Below are positions 16,349 to 24,374 of a stretch of 64,000 nucleotides of DNA, piece after piece (the stretch's first letter is position 1; every line of letters begins with the position of its first letter). Position numbers and translations under genes: made by a program. A model generated the notes under the pieces. That model was not told where the DNA came from. It saw nothing but the letters and a program-made list of their open reading frames with translations, and made no database searches. This DNA is from an uncultured Pelagibacteraceae bacterium. GTDB taxonomy: Bacteria > Pseudomonadota > Alphaproteobacteria > Pelagibacterales > Pelagibacteraceae. The stretch is from assembly GCA_902581775.1 (NCBI GenBank), contig CACHPJ010000001.1:1-64000 (forward strand). The letters are read 5' to 3'.

Positions 16349-17244
16349 AAAAAAAAATTTTAATAGTTGGAGGGACCGGTTTTATTGGTTTTTATGTTGC
16401 CAAAAAAGCTTTAAAAAAAAACTTTTGTGTTGAGAGTATTTCAACAAAAAAGCCAAAAAAAAAAAGAAGAGTTAAAAAAGTTAAATACTTAATTTGTGAT
16501 ATTTCAAAAAAAGAAAAATTAAATAAATTCGCAAAAAGAAAATACGACTATATCGTTAATTTAGGTGGCTATGTAAATCATAGAGATAGTGATCAAGTTT
16601 TTAAAAGTCATTATTTAGGTTGTAAAAATTTAGTACAAATTTTTTTGAATTCAAAAATAAAGTCATTTGTGCAGTTAGGAAGTGGAGCTGAATATGGTGA
16701 TGTCAAATCACCTATTAGGGAAACAGCTTATTGTAATCCAAAAGCTCCATATGGAAAAGCAAAATTAAAATCTACCCTATATTTGCAAAAAATGTTCAAA
16801 AAAAATAATTTTCCAGTTACAATTCTTAGATTATTTCAAGCGTATGGACCAAAACAAGATTTGAATAGAGTTATACCAATTTCAATAAATTCTTGCATAA
16901 AGAATAAGAGCTTTCCTTGTTCTAACGGAAAACAGTTAAGAGATTTTATCCATGTGAATGATGTTGTAGAAGCAATTTTCAAATCATTCAAAACTAAGAG
17001 TTCGACTGGTGAAATTATAAATATCGGAAGTGGAAAACCTGTTGAAATTAGGAGCCTGATAAAGGAAATTGTTCGTCTTACTGGAGGTGGAAAACCAGAA
17101 TTCGGACAAATCCCTTTAAGAAGAGATGAGACAAAAAAAAATTTTCCAGATATTTCCAAAGCAAAAAAGATATTAAAATGGAAAAATAAAATGAATTTGT
17201 TAATTGGATTAAAAAAAACTATTAAGTCATACAGACAACAATGA
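16345..17244 (+). CDS. NAD-dependent epimerase/reductase, probable CDP-4-keto-6-deoxyhexose reductase
   Basis: A 299-residue extended SDR with the Rossmann motif GGTGFIG (9-15), LGSGAEYG for the catalytic Ser/Thr region, the active-site pair Tyr136 and Lys140 in PYGKAK, and RDFIHVNDV (about 205). The start is a TTG that overlaps the rfbF stop. Directly after rfbG and rfbF, the likely substrate is CDP-4-keto-6-deoxyglucose or a 3,6-dideoxy derivative, as in RfbJ/RfbS-like abequose or paratose synthases. No RfbH-type 3-dehydrase is present, which argues for a 6-deoxy rather than a 3,6-dideoxy product. It overlaps the next gene by 4 bp. Confidence 0.75.
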   Translation: MKKKILIVGGTGFIGFYVAKKALKKNFCVESISTKKPKKKRRVKKVKYLICDISKKEKLNKFAKRKYDYIVNLGGYVNHRDSDQVFKSHYLGCKNLVQIFLNSKIKSFVQLGSGAEYGDVKSPIRETAYCNPKAPYGKAKLKSTLYLQKMFKKNNFPVTILRLFQAYGPKQDLNRVIPISINSCIKNKSFPCSNGKQLRDFIHVNDVVEAIFKSFKTKSSTGEIINIGSGKPVEIRSLIKEIVRLTGGGKPEFGQIPLRRDETKKNFPDISKAKKILKWKNKMNLLIGLKKTIKSYRQQ

Positions 17245-18119
17245 AAAACGAACCTCTAGTTAGTGTGATCATAAATTGTTATAATGGAGAAAGATATCTT
17301 AAAAAAAGTATCGAGAGTGTAATTTCCCAAAAATACAAAAATTGGGAGTTAATTTTTTGGGATAATCAATCTACTGATAATAGTAAAATGATATTTAATT
17401 CTTTTCACGACAATAGGCTAAAATACTTTAAATCTAAAAAATACTTAAAACTTTATGATGCAAGAAATGAGGCAATTAAAGTGAGCAGTGGAGAGTTTAT
17501 ATCATTTTTAGATAGTGATGACTGGTGGACACCGGACAAGTTAATCGAACAAGTGCCTTATTTCCAAAACCCTAAAGTTGGATTAGTATACTCAAATTTT
17601 TACTTTTATTATGAAAAATCAAAAAGACAAAAAAGTTATAAAAAAAAAATTTTTTCTGGGAATATAAAAAAATATCTTTTAAATAACTTTTATATTGGAA
17701 TTTTAACTTCATTGATTAGGAAAGATGCTTATTATTCAGTAAATGGATTCGATAAAAGTTATGATATCATCGGTGACTTCGACCTAAACGTTAAGTTAAG
17801 TGATAACTGGCTTTTTCATGGTATAAATAAATATTTAGCTTTCTACAGAGTCCACGGGCAAAATTTATCTATAAAGAAGAGAGACTTAGAAATTTTAGAA
17901 ATGGAAAAATGGCTTGCTAACAAAAATAACTCAGAAAATATAGATTTAAGCAATATTGAAAATTATATAAATTATCTAAAATTCTTCGATATTCTTCAAA
18001 AAGGCAGAAGGTATGACGCATTTAGAAAAATATTAAAATTAAAAAATAATTTTCTCAAGTTGAAATCTATTCTACTTTTATTGCTTCCTATTTCTTTAAT
18101 AGAAAAAATTAAAAGTTAA
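17241..18119 (+). CDS. Family 2 glycosyltransferase
   Basis: A 292-residue GT-A glycosyltransferase of family GT2. The N terminus VSVIINCYNGERYLKKSIESVISQKYKNWELIFWDNQSTDNS is typical of the nucleotide-binding half, and FLDSDDWWTP (89-98) supplies the metal-binding acidic motif. The GFDKSYDIIGDFDLNVKLSDN segment further on resembles the acceptor/catalytic ED region. It starts in ATGA with the previous gene and is the last plus-strand gene of the run. Activity is likely cytoplasmic, building the lipid-linked repeat unit. Donor and acceptor cannot be told from sequence. Confidence 0.87.
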   Translation: MKNEPLVSVIINCYNGERYLKKSIESVISQKYKNWELIFWDNQSTDNSKMIFNSFHDNRLKYFKSKKYLKLYDARNEAIKVSSGEFISFLDSDDWWTPDKLIEQVPYFQNPKVGLVYSNFYFYYEKSKRQKSYKKKIFSGNIKKYLLNNFYIGILTSLIRKDAYYSVNGFDKSYDIIGDFDLNVKLSDNWLFHGINKYLAFYRVHGQNLSIKKRDLEILEMEKWLANKNNSENIDLSNIENYINYLKFFDILQKGRRYDAFRKILKLKNNFLKLKSILLLLLPISLIEKIKS

Positions 18120-18132
18120 AAAATTTCAAATA

Positions 18133-19455
18133 TTAATTTCTAATTTTTTTTAGATTTTGAGAACTAAGCGCTAATATGAACCAAGCAATAGATCCGCTCC
18201 AAGTACTATAAAGACTACCTGTAGATTTTAAAGGCCAGACCTCTATGAATATTGCTATTAATAAAATTAAAGAGATAAGATTTTTTTTGGTTTTTAAATT
18301 TTTGTACGAACTAAAAAATAATAATATTATAGCTGTAGTAATTAACAAATATCCCAAAATACCGCTATCGTTTAAAATTTCCAAATGATAATTATGTGGA
18401 TGCGATAAACACCATTTATCTTTAATGCTTACTTCATTGTAACAATATCTTCTTGAAGATTTAAAACCATTACCAATTAATTTATTTTCTGAGAAGGATC
18501 TTAAAGTTAGAAGGTAAATATATCCATGAGTACTGGAGTTTGAAGTCTCAGAAAAAAAATTAAATTTTTTAAACTTTTCAGGTATTACTTCATCTTTTTC
18601 AGATTTTTCGAGATAGTTTGACCAATCAAAAATTATGTTACCATAAGTAGAAACTTTACTCGTAACAAAAATTTTTTGATATAAATTTAGATAACTCTGA
18701 TTTATTTTCTCATTAAATTTAAATAAATATCCAAAAATTAATCCAAAGAAAACAAAACATAACATAATATTAATTCTTAAAGATTTGATAAACATAAATA
18801 AAATTAATAGTGAAAAAAGTATAAGTATTAAAGGAACTCTATTTCCCGAAATAATAATTGAAAAAAGCACCAAGGTAGTAAAAAAAATAAAGAAAACATT
18901 ATAATACTTTTTTTCTCTTAAATTGATTAACGAAATTAAAGATAGTAAAAAAAACTCTTGTAAATATCCACCAGCTATTTTTTCAGTTCCAAAAATACCT
19001 GTGTAAAATTCATTATATAATGGGCTCAAACCTATTATATTTTTTCCAAAAAGAAATTGAATAAAAATATCAAGTGCTATTATTGTTGTTAAATAAAAAC
19101 ACACTTTAAAAAGAAGGTTGAGATTAACAAGATTATTTTCACTTAATATTTTTAAAACAATAAATAAAAATAAAAATCTTAAATAAAAAAAACTTTTAAA
19201 ATAAATTTGTGAACCAGGTATTTCATTATTTAATAACGTAGAAAAAATTGTTGAAAAAAAATATAATGCTAAAAGAATTGTGACAGCATCGAACCTAAAT
19301 TTCAAATTATTTTTAAAAATAGTTAAAATTCCAAATATCAATAATAGAAAAAGATTTGTATTTATTATTAAGTTTCCAGTCAAAAAGGATAAAGGAAATA
19401 AAATAAGAAAAAAATTGAAAAAATGCTCAATTTTGTATTTATTATTAGCTAACAT
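18133..19455 (-). CDS. O-antigen ligase/polymerase (WaaL/Wzy-like membrane protein)
   Basis: A 440-residue polytopic inner-membrane protein with about eleven or twelve hydrophobic segments and one large periplasmic loop (roughly residues 250-350). The loop ends in CLSHPHNYHLEILNDSGILGYLL, the signature of the Wzy_C / O-antigen ligase family, where the His is needed for transfer of undecaprenyl-linked glycan. Ligases and polymerases share this motif, so WaaL and Wzy cannot be separated here. It converges with the GT2 gene (13 bp between stops) and starts about 90 bp from tRNA-Val. Confidence 0.8.
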   Translation of the reverse strand: MLANNKYKIEHFFNFFLILFPLSFLTGNLIINTNLFLLLIFGILTIFKNNLKFRFDAVTILLALYFFSTIFSTLLNNEIPGSQIYFKSFFYLRFLFLFIVLKILSENNLVNLNLLFKVCFYLTTIIALDIFIQFLFGKNIIGLSPLYNEFYTGIFGTEKIAGGYLQEFFLLSLISLINLREKKYYNVFFIFFTTLVLFSIIISGNRVPLILILFSLLILFMFIKSLRINIMLCFVFFGLIFGYLFKFNEKINQSYLNLYQKIFVTSKVSTYGNIIFDWSNYLEKSEKDEVIPEKFKKFNFFSETSNSSTHGYIYLLTLRSFSENKLIGNGFKSSRRYCYNEVSIKDKWCLSHPHNYHLEILNDSGILGYLLITTAIILLFFSSYKNLKTKKNLISLILLIAIFIEVWPLKSTGSLYSTWSGSIAWFILALSSQNLKKIRN

Positions 19456-19543
19456 AAATTATTGAATTAAAATTTATTATCATTAGATTAAAAAATATAC
19501 CACATTATAAATAAGATAATATAAGATTAGCGTTAGAGATTTT

Positions 19544-19618
19544 GGGCGTGTAGTTCAGTGGTAGAACGCTACGTTGACATCGTAGAGGTCATAAGTTCAA
19601 TTCTTATCACGCCCACCA
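19544..19618 (+). tRNA. tRNA-Val (GAC)
   Basis: A full cloverleaf can be drawn. The acceptor stem GGGCGTG pairs with CACGCCC (19608-19614), and A then CCA are encoded. The anticodon stem CTACG/CGTAG frames the loop TTGACAT, anticodon GAC at 19576-19578. The T arm has GTTCAAT. It lies alone between the O-antigen ligase gene and the SDR gene, inside the surface-glycan island, 8 bp from the end of the convergent SDR gene. Confidence 0.96.
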
Positions 19619-19626
19619 TTCAGAAT

Positions 19627-20412
19627 TTAAAAAATACTTTTTGATACTCCACCATCAACGGTAATAGCTGAACCATTAATATAGCTGGAATTTTCAGAAC
19701 ACAAAAACAAGACTATTTGAATAAACTCATCAGGATTTGCTACTCTTTTAACTGGGATATTATTAGCAATTTTTTTTAATGTTCTACTAATTTTTTTTTT
19801 ATCTTTTCCAATTAGTGACTTAATTCTATCTGTTAAAACACCTCCAGTCAGAATAGAATTCACAGTAATTCCGTACATACCAATTTCATATGAAAGTGAT
19901 TTTCCAAAAGATATTACTCCTGCTCTTGTAACATTAGAAAGAACTAAAGACGGGCTAGGCTCTTTAGCAGTTGTTGAAGTCAAGTTTATAATTCTACCCC
20001 ATTTATTTTTTTTCATACCTGGAATAACTTTTTGCGACATAAGTATGGAACTCAACAAATTATTATTTAAAGCAAAACTCCAGTCTTTTAATTTTGTTTT
20101 TGTTGCAGTTAATACCTTAGGTCCACCGGAGTTATTAACTAAGATGTCAATATTAGACTTGAAACTTTTTGTTACTTTTTTTTGTAATGCATCAATCTGA
20201 TTTAATTTGGAAAGGTCACATAAAAAATATCTACAATCAACATTTTTTTTTTCTTTCAAAATTTTGTTTCTTGCTGCAACTAAGTTTTTTTTACTTCTAC
20301 TGCTAATTGCAACCTTAGCTCCATTTAGGGCCAACTGTTTCGCTATTTCGTACCCTATCCCTTTCGAGCTTGCAGTAACGAGAGCCAGTTTATTTCTGAA
20401 ATTAAATTTCAT
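19627..20412 (-). CDS. Atypical SDR oxidoreductase lacking the catalytic Tyr-Lys pair
   Basis: A 261-residue classical SDR fold like 3-oxoacyl-ACP reductases: TASSKGIG (13-20) and NNSGG (93-97) bind NAD(P), and the C-terminal INGSAITVDGG closes the fold. Ser146 sits where the catalytic Ser belongs. The expected YxxxK is replaced by SNVTR, with Ser159 and Arg163 at the Tyr and Lys positions. A subgroup of SDRs shares such a change, so it may bind ligand or use other chemistry. The start is 2 bp from the NeuB-like gene stop, suggesting one transcript and a shared function. Confidence 0.75.
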   Translation of the reverse strand: MKFNFRNKLALVTASSKGIGYEIAKQLALNGAKVAISSRSKKNLVAARNKILKEKKNVDCRYFLCDLSKLNQIDALQKKVTKSFKSNIDILVNNSGGPKVLTATKTKLKDWSFALNNNLLSSILMSQKVIPGMKKNKWGRIINLTSTTAKEPSPSLVLSNVTRAGVISFGKSLSYEIGMYGITVNSILTGGVLTDRIKSLIGKDKKKISRTLKKIANNIPVKRVANPDEFIQIVLFLCSENSSYINGSAITVDGGVSKSIF

Positions 20413-20414
20413 TA

Positions 20415-21101
20415 CTAAATCTTTTTTATATTATTAATTATAAATTTTATTTTATTCAATGGTATAGCATGTTTATTATCTGGATATTGTAATTTTTTAT
20501 TTAATTTCAAGTAAAAAAATATTGCTTTTGGGTCATGTTTACAAGCGGCAAGCAAGTTTCCTTTATTTTTATAATGACTCCCAAAACAAACAGGTATATC
20601 TAATTTTCTCATTTTTTCCATTTTCCTAAAATCTTTTTTAATATTATTTTCATTAAAAGATGTATGTATGAGATTAAGCTTTTGCTTTTTAAGTTTTGAG
20701 ATAATTTCAGAAATTTTTTTGTTTGAACTTAATCCAGTTGACAAATAAACTTGTTTCAAATTTAACTTTTGAATTTTTTTAATATATTTGTAATTTTCAA
20801 ATGATTTACTTAATAGTTTTATAAAATCTAAATTTAAACTTTTTAAAAAATTAAAATCTTTCCAATCAAAAATTGCAACACCAACCTCGTCAAAATTATT
20901 TTTAGCTTTTTTAATAAAATTTCTTATATACTTTTTTTCTAATTGGTATTTTTTTAATCTAAAATTTGATTTATTATCTTCAAAAATTTGAATTGTAATT
21001 GCATTTAGACCTTTGTTTTTAAACTTATTAACATATTCATTTAAAATTTCATTTTTGCCAAGATGATTTAAACCAATCTCCCCAATAATTTTTAAACTCA
21101 T
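20415..21101 (-). CDS. Divergent NeuB-like TIM-barrel protein, no SAF domain
   Basis: A 228-residue protein similar to the barrel of N-acetylneuraminate synthases: GEIGLNHLG (7-15) matches the NeuB opening motif and YLSTGLSSNKKISEII matches its STGM region. Other catalytic elements are changed. The VKFQ site reads ITIQ (Lys replaced by Thr) and no EKHFTLD segment is seen; PDNKHA near the C terminus may replace it. The C-terminal SAF domain is absent, whereas LegI at 1643-2647 has all of these. It may be a decayed synthase or a family with a new role. It lies next to the 5S rRNA gene and is followed by the atypical SDR. Confidence 0.65.
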   Translation of the reverse strand: MSLKIIGEIGLNHLGKNEILNEYVNKFKNKGLNAITIQIFEDNKSNFRLKKYQLEKKYIRNFIKKAKNNFDEVGVAIFDWKDFNFLKSLNLDFIKLLSKSFENYKYIKKIQKLNLKQVYLSTGLSSNKKISEIISKLKKQKLNLIHTSFNENNIKKDFRKMEKMRKLDIPVCFGSHYKNKGNLLAACKHDPKAIFFYLKLNKKLQYPDNKHAIPLNKIKFIINNIKKI

Positions 21102-21168
21102 TGTTTTATATTCTGATTAAATCATTAATATCTACAATTTAGTCTTATAATTCAATCTTTAATAACTG

Positions 21169-21197
21169 TTTACAATTAAAAATTAAAATACTATAAG
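21169..21197 (+). promoter_or_regulatory. Probable dedicated promoter of the 5S rRNA gene
   Basis: TTTACA (21169-21174) and TATAAG (21192-21197) lie exactly 17 bp apart. The -10 element ends about five bases before the mature 5S end, so transcription would start almost at the first base of 5S rRNA. No rRNA or tRNA gene lies directly upstream on this strand to supply read-through. This is a sequence match only and transcription was not shown. Confidence 0.5.
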
Positions 21198-21201
21198 TCT
21201 T

Positions 21202-21319
21202 TGCCTGGTGATTATTGCGAAGGGGCCACACCCGATCCCATTTCGAACTCGGAAGTTAAGTCCTTCAGCGCCGATGGTACTTTGTCTTAAGACATGGGAG
21301 AGTAGGTCGTTGCCAGGCT
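21202..21319 (+). rRNA. rrf: 5S ribosomal RNA
   Basis: About 118 nt with closed helix I (GCCTGG at 21203-21208 with CCAGGC at 21313-21318), the conserved ACACCCGATCCCATTTCGAA region and GAACTCGGAAGTTAAG in helices II/III, and GCGCCGATGGTA with TGGGAGAGTAGG at the 3' half. No 16S or 23S gene is in the window. On the 5' side lies the surface-polysaccharide island, and on the 3' side rpmJ starts 15 bp away. This arrangement matches HVR2 of SAR11 genomes. Confidence 0.96.
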
Positions 21320-21333
21320 TTAAATTAAAAATT

Positions 21334-21459
21334 ATGAAAATTGCTAGCTCACTTAAATCATTAAAAAAAAGAGACTTAAACTCTAAGCTTGTCAAAAGAA
21401 GAGGAAAAGTTTTTATAATAAATAAAAAAAATCCTAAATTTAAGGCTCGCCAAGGTTAG
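21334..21459 (+). CDS. rpmJ: 50S ribosomal protein L36
   Basis: A 41-residue basic protein, [14 protein letters not shown], then [24 protein letters not shown], which matches the longer L36 form of alphaproteobacteria ([23 protein letters not shown]) and lacks the zinc-binding cysteines of the short C+ form. It begins 15 bp after 5S rRNA, outside the usual ribosomal-protein operon, and is followed 5 bp later by the oxidase subunit IV gene. The whole protein is visible from ATG to TAG. Confidence 0.93.
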   Translation: MKIASSLKSLKKRDLNSKLVKRRGKVFIINKKNPKFKARQG

Positions 21460-21464
21460 CATCT

Positions 21465-21575
21465 ATGAACAACCAAGATCACAAAAATACTTGGGATAAT
21501 TTTACAAAATTTGTTCTGTGGGGCACAGCCATTGTTATAGCTATTTTAGTTATCTTAGCTGTTACCTTACTATAA
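21465..21575 (+). CDS. aa3-type cytochrome c oxidase subunit IV, minimal 36-residue form
   Basis: The 36-residue product MNNQDHKNTWDNFTKFVLWG continues into one hydrophobic helix (TAIVIAILVILAVTLL). It matches the bacterial aa3-type oxidase subunit IV family (H-x-x-T-x-x-x-F-x-K/R-x-x-x-W-G-T followed by one membrane helix). The protein would sit in the inner membrane with the heme-copper oxidase as an accessory subunit. It lies between rpmJ and pntAA, away from the other cox genes. Confidence 0.8.
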   Translation: MNNQDHKNTWDNFTKFVLWGTAIVIAILVILAVTLL

Positions 21576-21587
21576 AAATAAATTGAT

Positions 21588-22661
21588 ATGATTATAGGTT
21601 CAACAAAAGAACAGAAACCAGAAAAAAGAATTTCTATTACCCCAGAAACTTCTAAAAGTTTTAAAAATTTAGGTTTGAGCGTTTGTTTAGAACAGGGTTA
21701 TGGAGAAAATCTTGGTTACAGCGATAATGCCTATAAAGAAAACGGCGTAGAAATATTGGATAACTCAAATGCTGTTATGACAAAATCAAATCTTATTTGT
21801 AAAGTACGTTTACCAAATACATCAGATTTAGAATTATTAAAGTCAGATTCAAATCTAATAATTAGCGAGTTTACTGATGAAAAAAAGATTTTAAAAAAAA
21901 ATATTAATATTTTCTCATTAAATTTTTTGCCAAGAATAACAAGAGCACAATCAATGGATGTTCTTTCTTCACAAGCAAATTTAGCTGGTTATAGAGCAGT
22001 AATAGAGTCGATTTATGAATATGAAAAAGCTGTACCCATGATGATGACTGCCGCTGGAACAGTACCAGCAGCAAAAATTTTAGTAATAGGTGCTGGAGTG
22101 GCTGGTTTGCAGGCAATAGCCACAGCAAAAAGAATTGGAGCTATAGTTTCAGCTACAGATGTTAGATTAACCGCCAAAGAACAAGTCGAGAGCTTAGGTG
22201 GAAAATTTTTAACCGTTGAAGGCTCCGAAAATTTAGAAACCAAAGGTGGTTACGCAAAAGAAGCAAGTCAGGAATTTAAAAAAAAACAAGCTGAAATGTT
22301 AACAACAGCAGCGTCCAAGAGCGATATTATAATATGTACAGCTTTAATACCTGGCAAAAAAGCACCAAGAATAATAACTGAAAATATGATTAAAAATATG
22401 AAACCCGGTTCAGTAATTTTTGATTTAGCAGTTTCACAAGGAGGAAATTCTGCTTATTCTGAAATAGATAAAACTGTATCAATTGACGGTATAAAAATTA
22501 TAGGTTTAAGTAATATTATGAATAAGTTACCGCTAACTGCTTCAAATTTGTACGCAAAAAATATTTTCAGTTTCGTAAGAAATCTATATAGCAGAGAAAA
22601 GAAAACTTTTGTGATAAATATGAAAGATGAAATAATTAAAAATACATTAATAAAGGAATAA
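21588..22661 (+). CDS. pntAA: NAD(P) transhydrogenase subunit alpha part 1
   Basis: The 357-residue NAD(H)-binding dI component of the proton-translocating transhydrogenase, which uses the proton gradient to make NADPH. It begins MIIGSTKEQKPEKRISITPET, as in PntAA and alanine dehydrogenase. The Rossmann loop is ILVIGAGVAGLQAIATAKRIGA (about 164-185), followed by TDVR, and the mobile loop region SQGGNSAYSE is seen. The three-gene split (PntAA, PntAB, PntB) is usual in alphaproteobacteria. It is 4 bp from pntAB. Confidence 0.94.
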   Translation: MIIGSTKEQKPEKRISITPETSKSFKNLGLSVCLEQGYGENLGYSDNAYKENGVEILDNSNAVMTKSNLICKVRLPNTSDLELLKSDSNLIISEFTDEKKILKKNINIFSLNFLPRITRAQSMDVLSSQANLAGYRAVIESIYEYEKAVPMMMTAAGTVPAAKILVIGAGVAGLQAIATAKRIGAIVSATDVRLTAKEQVESLGGKFLTVEGSENLETKGGYAKEASQEFKKKQAEMLTTAASKSDIIICTALIPGKKAPRIITENMIKNMKPGSVIFDLAVSQGGNSAYSEIDKTVSIDGIKIIGLSNIMNKLPLTASNLYAKNIFSFVRNLYSREKKTFVINMKDEIIKNTLIKE

Positions 22662-22665
22662 TGAT

Positions 22666-22974
22666 ATGGAAATTGACCCATTTATTTTTAGATTAAGTAT
22701 ATTTGTACTTGCAATCTTTGTTGGATATTATGTAGTTTGGAGCGTTACACCTTCTCTGCATACACCATTAATGTCTGTTACTAATGCAATATCTTCAGTA
22801 ATTATTGTTGGTGCAATTATTGCAGCATTAGCAGGAACCTCAGAAAATATTTTTGAAACTTCAAAAATTTTTGGTTTCTTTGCAATTATCTTAGCCGCAA
22901 TAAATATTTTTGGTGGATTCTTAGTAACCCAAAGAATGCTTCAAATGTATAAAAAGAAAAAAACCAAGAAATGA
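22666..22974 (+). CDS. pntAB: NAD(P) transhydrogenase subunit alpha part 2
   Basis: A 102-residue membrane protein with about three transmembrane helices (9-27, 42-62, 68-90) that forms part of the proton channel (dII). It contains the family pattern SVTPSLHTPLMSVTNAISSVIIVGA (24-48), with the conserved His and Asn region, and ends in a basic tail. It lies between pntAA and pntB and overlaps pntB by 4 bp, giving the full three-subunit operon. Confidence 0.94.
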   Translation: MEIDPFIFRLSIFVLAIFVGYYVVWSVTPSLHTPLMSVTNAISSVIIVGAIIAALAGTSENIFETSKIFGFFAIILAAINIFGGFLVTQRMLQMYKKKKTKK

Positions 22975-24374
22975 TATCAGCAAATTTATCAGCAGTATTT
23001 TATCTTGCTTCGGGTATACTTTTTATCTTAGCTTTGAGAGGTCTATCATCACCTGAAACTTCAAGACAAGGAAATCTTTTTGGTATACTTGGTATGATAA
23101 TTGCTATCACGGTTACTATTCTCTCAGTAGGCAATTTTTCATCATCTATAATTTATTTATTAGTTTTTTTTGTTGCTGGTGGCGCGATAGGTTCATTCAT
23201 AGCATTTAAAATACCAATGACTGCTATGCCAGAATTAGTTGCTGGTTTTCACAGTTTGGTTGGTCTTGCGGCAGTTTTTGTTGCAATATCAGCTTTTTTA
23301 AATCCTGGTGCTTTCAACCTAGGATCACCTTCAAATATTAAGCTTGCAAGTTTAGTGGAGATGTCAATTGGTGCAGCTATTGGTGCAATTACTTTCACCG
23401 GATCAATAATAGCATTTTTAAAATTAAGAGGGATAATGTCAGGAGCACCGATTACTTTCACTGGTCAGCATTTTATTAATTTAGCTTTAGGTATTTCTAT
23501 AATAGTTTTAATATTTTATCTTTGCAAAACTCAGGTAGATAGTTTCTTTTGGAGCGTAATTTTTATCTCTTTCTTAATAGGAATTTTATTAATTATCCCT
23601 ATTGGTGGAGCAGATATGCCAGTAGTAATCTCTATGTTAAATTCTTATTCGGGATGGGCAGCAGCTGGTATAGGTTTCACACTTGAAAATACTGCACTAA
23701 TTATTACTGGAGCGCTGGTCGGTTCATCAGGAGCAATTCTTTCTTATATTATGTGCAAAGGTATGAACAGATCTTTTGCAAATGTAATACTTGGAGGTTT
23801 TGGTGCAGATAACTCTTCAAATGAAGTTGGTAAGAATAAAGATCAAAAGCCTGTAAAAAATGGGAATGCCGAAGACGCAGCTTTTTTAATGAAAAACGCT
23901 TCTTCAGTTATTATAGTACCCGGATATGGAATGGCTGTAGCGCAAGCACAACACGCTTTAAGAGAGATGGTTGATAAATTAAAAAAAAATGGTGTAACAA
24001 TAAAGTATGCTATACACCCGGTCGCTGGAAGAATGCCAGGTCATATGAATGTTTTATTAGCTGAAGCTAATGTTCCATATGATGAAGTTTTTGAATTGGA
24101 TGATATTAATAATGATTTTGCTAATACTGATGTTGCTTTTGTCATTGGGGCAAATGATGTCACAAATCCTATAGCAAAAACAGATCCAAAAAGTCCTATA
24201 TTTGGGATGCCAGTCTTAGATGTAGAAAAATGTAAATCCGTATTATTTGTAAAGAGAAGTTTATCTCCTGGTTATGCAGGTGTAGATAACGAACTTTTTT
24301 ATAGGGACAATACTTTAATGTTATTTGCGGATGCAAAAAAAATGACTGAGGATATAGTTAAAAATATAGAATAA
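22971..24374 (+). CDS. pntB: NAD(P) transhydrogenase subunit beta
   Basis: A 467-residue protein with about eight or nine N-terminal membrane helices (dII) and a C-terminal NADP(H)-binding domain dIII (about residues 285-467). dIII shows VIIVPGYGMAVAQAQHALREM, HPVAGRMPGHMNVLLAEANVPYDEVFELDDIN, IGANDVTNP, GMPVLDVEKCKSV and VKRSLSPGYAGVDNELF, all standard. The stop overlaps the transaldolase start by 1 bp (TAATG). Confidence 0.95.
   Translation: MISANLSAVFYLASGILFILALRGLSSPETSRQGNLFGILGMIIAITVTILSVGNFSSSIIYLLVFFVAGGAIGSFIAFKIPMTAMPELVAGFHSLVGLAAVFVAISAFLNPGAFNLGSPSNIKLASLVEMSIGAAIGAITFTGSIIAFLKLRGIMSGAPITFTGQHFINLALGISIIVLIFYLCKTQVDSFFWSVIFISFLIGILLIIPIGGADMPVVISMLNSYSGWAAAGIGFTLENTALIITGALVGSSGAILSYIMCKGMNRSFANVILGGFGADNSSNEVGKNKDQKPVKNGNAEDAAFLMKNASSVIIVPGYGMAVAQAQHALREMVDKLKKNGVTIKYAIHPVAGRMPGHMNVLLAEANVPYDEVFELDDINNDFANTDVAFVIGANDVTNPIAKTDPKSPIFGMPVLDVEKCKSVLFVKRSLSPGYAGVDNELFYRDNTLMLFADAKKMTEDIVKNIE

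Noticed and set aside
19456-19626. tRNA-Val as an attachment site of the island
   Set aside because: No second copy of the tRNA 3' end was found in the window and no integrase is near.
21183-21459. Open frames across the 5S rRNA gene
   Set aside because: The region folds as 5S rRNA. Only the rpmJ part (21334-21459) of the plus frame is coding.
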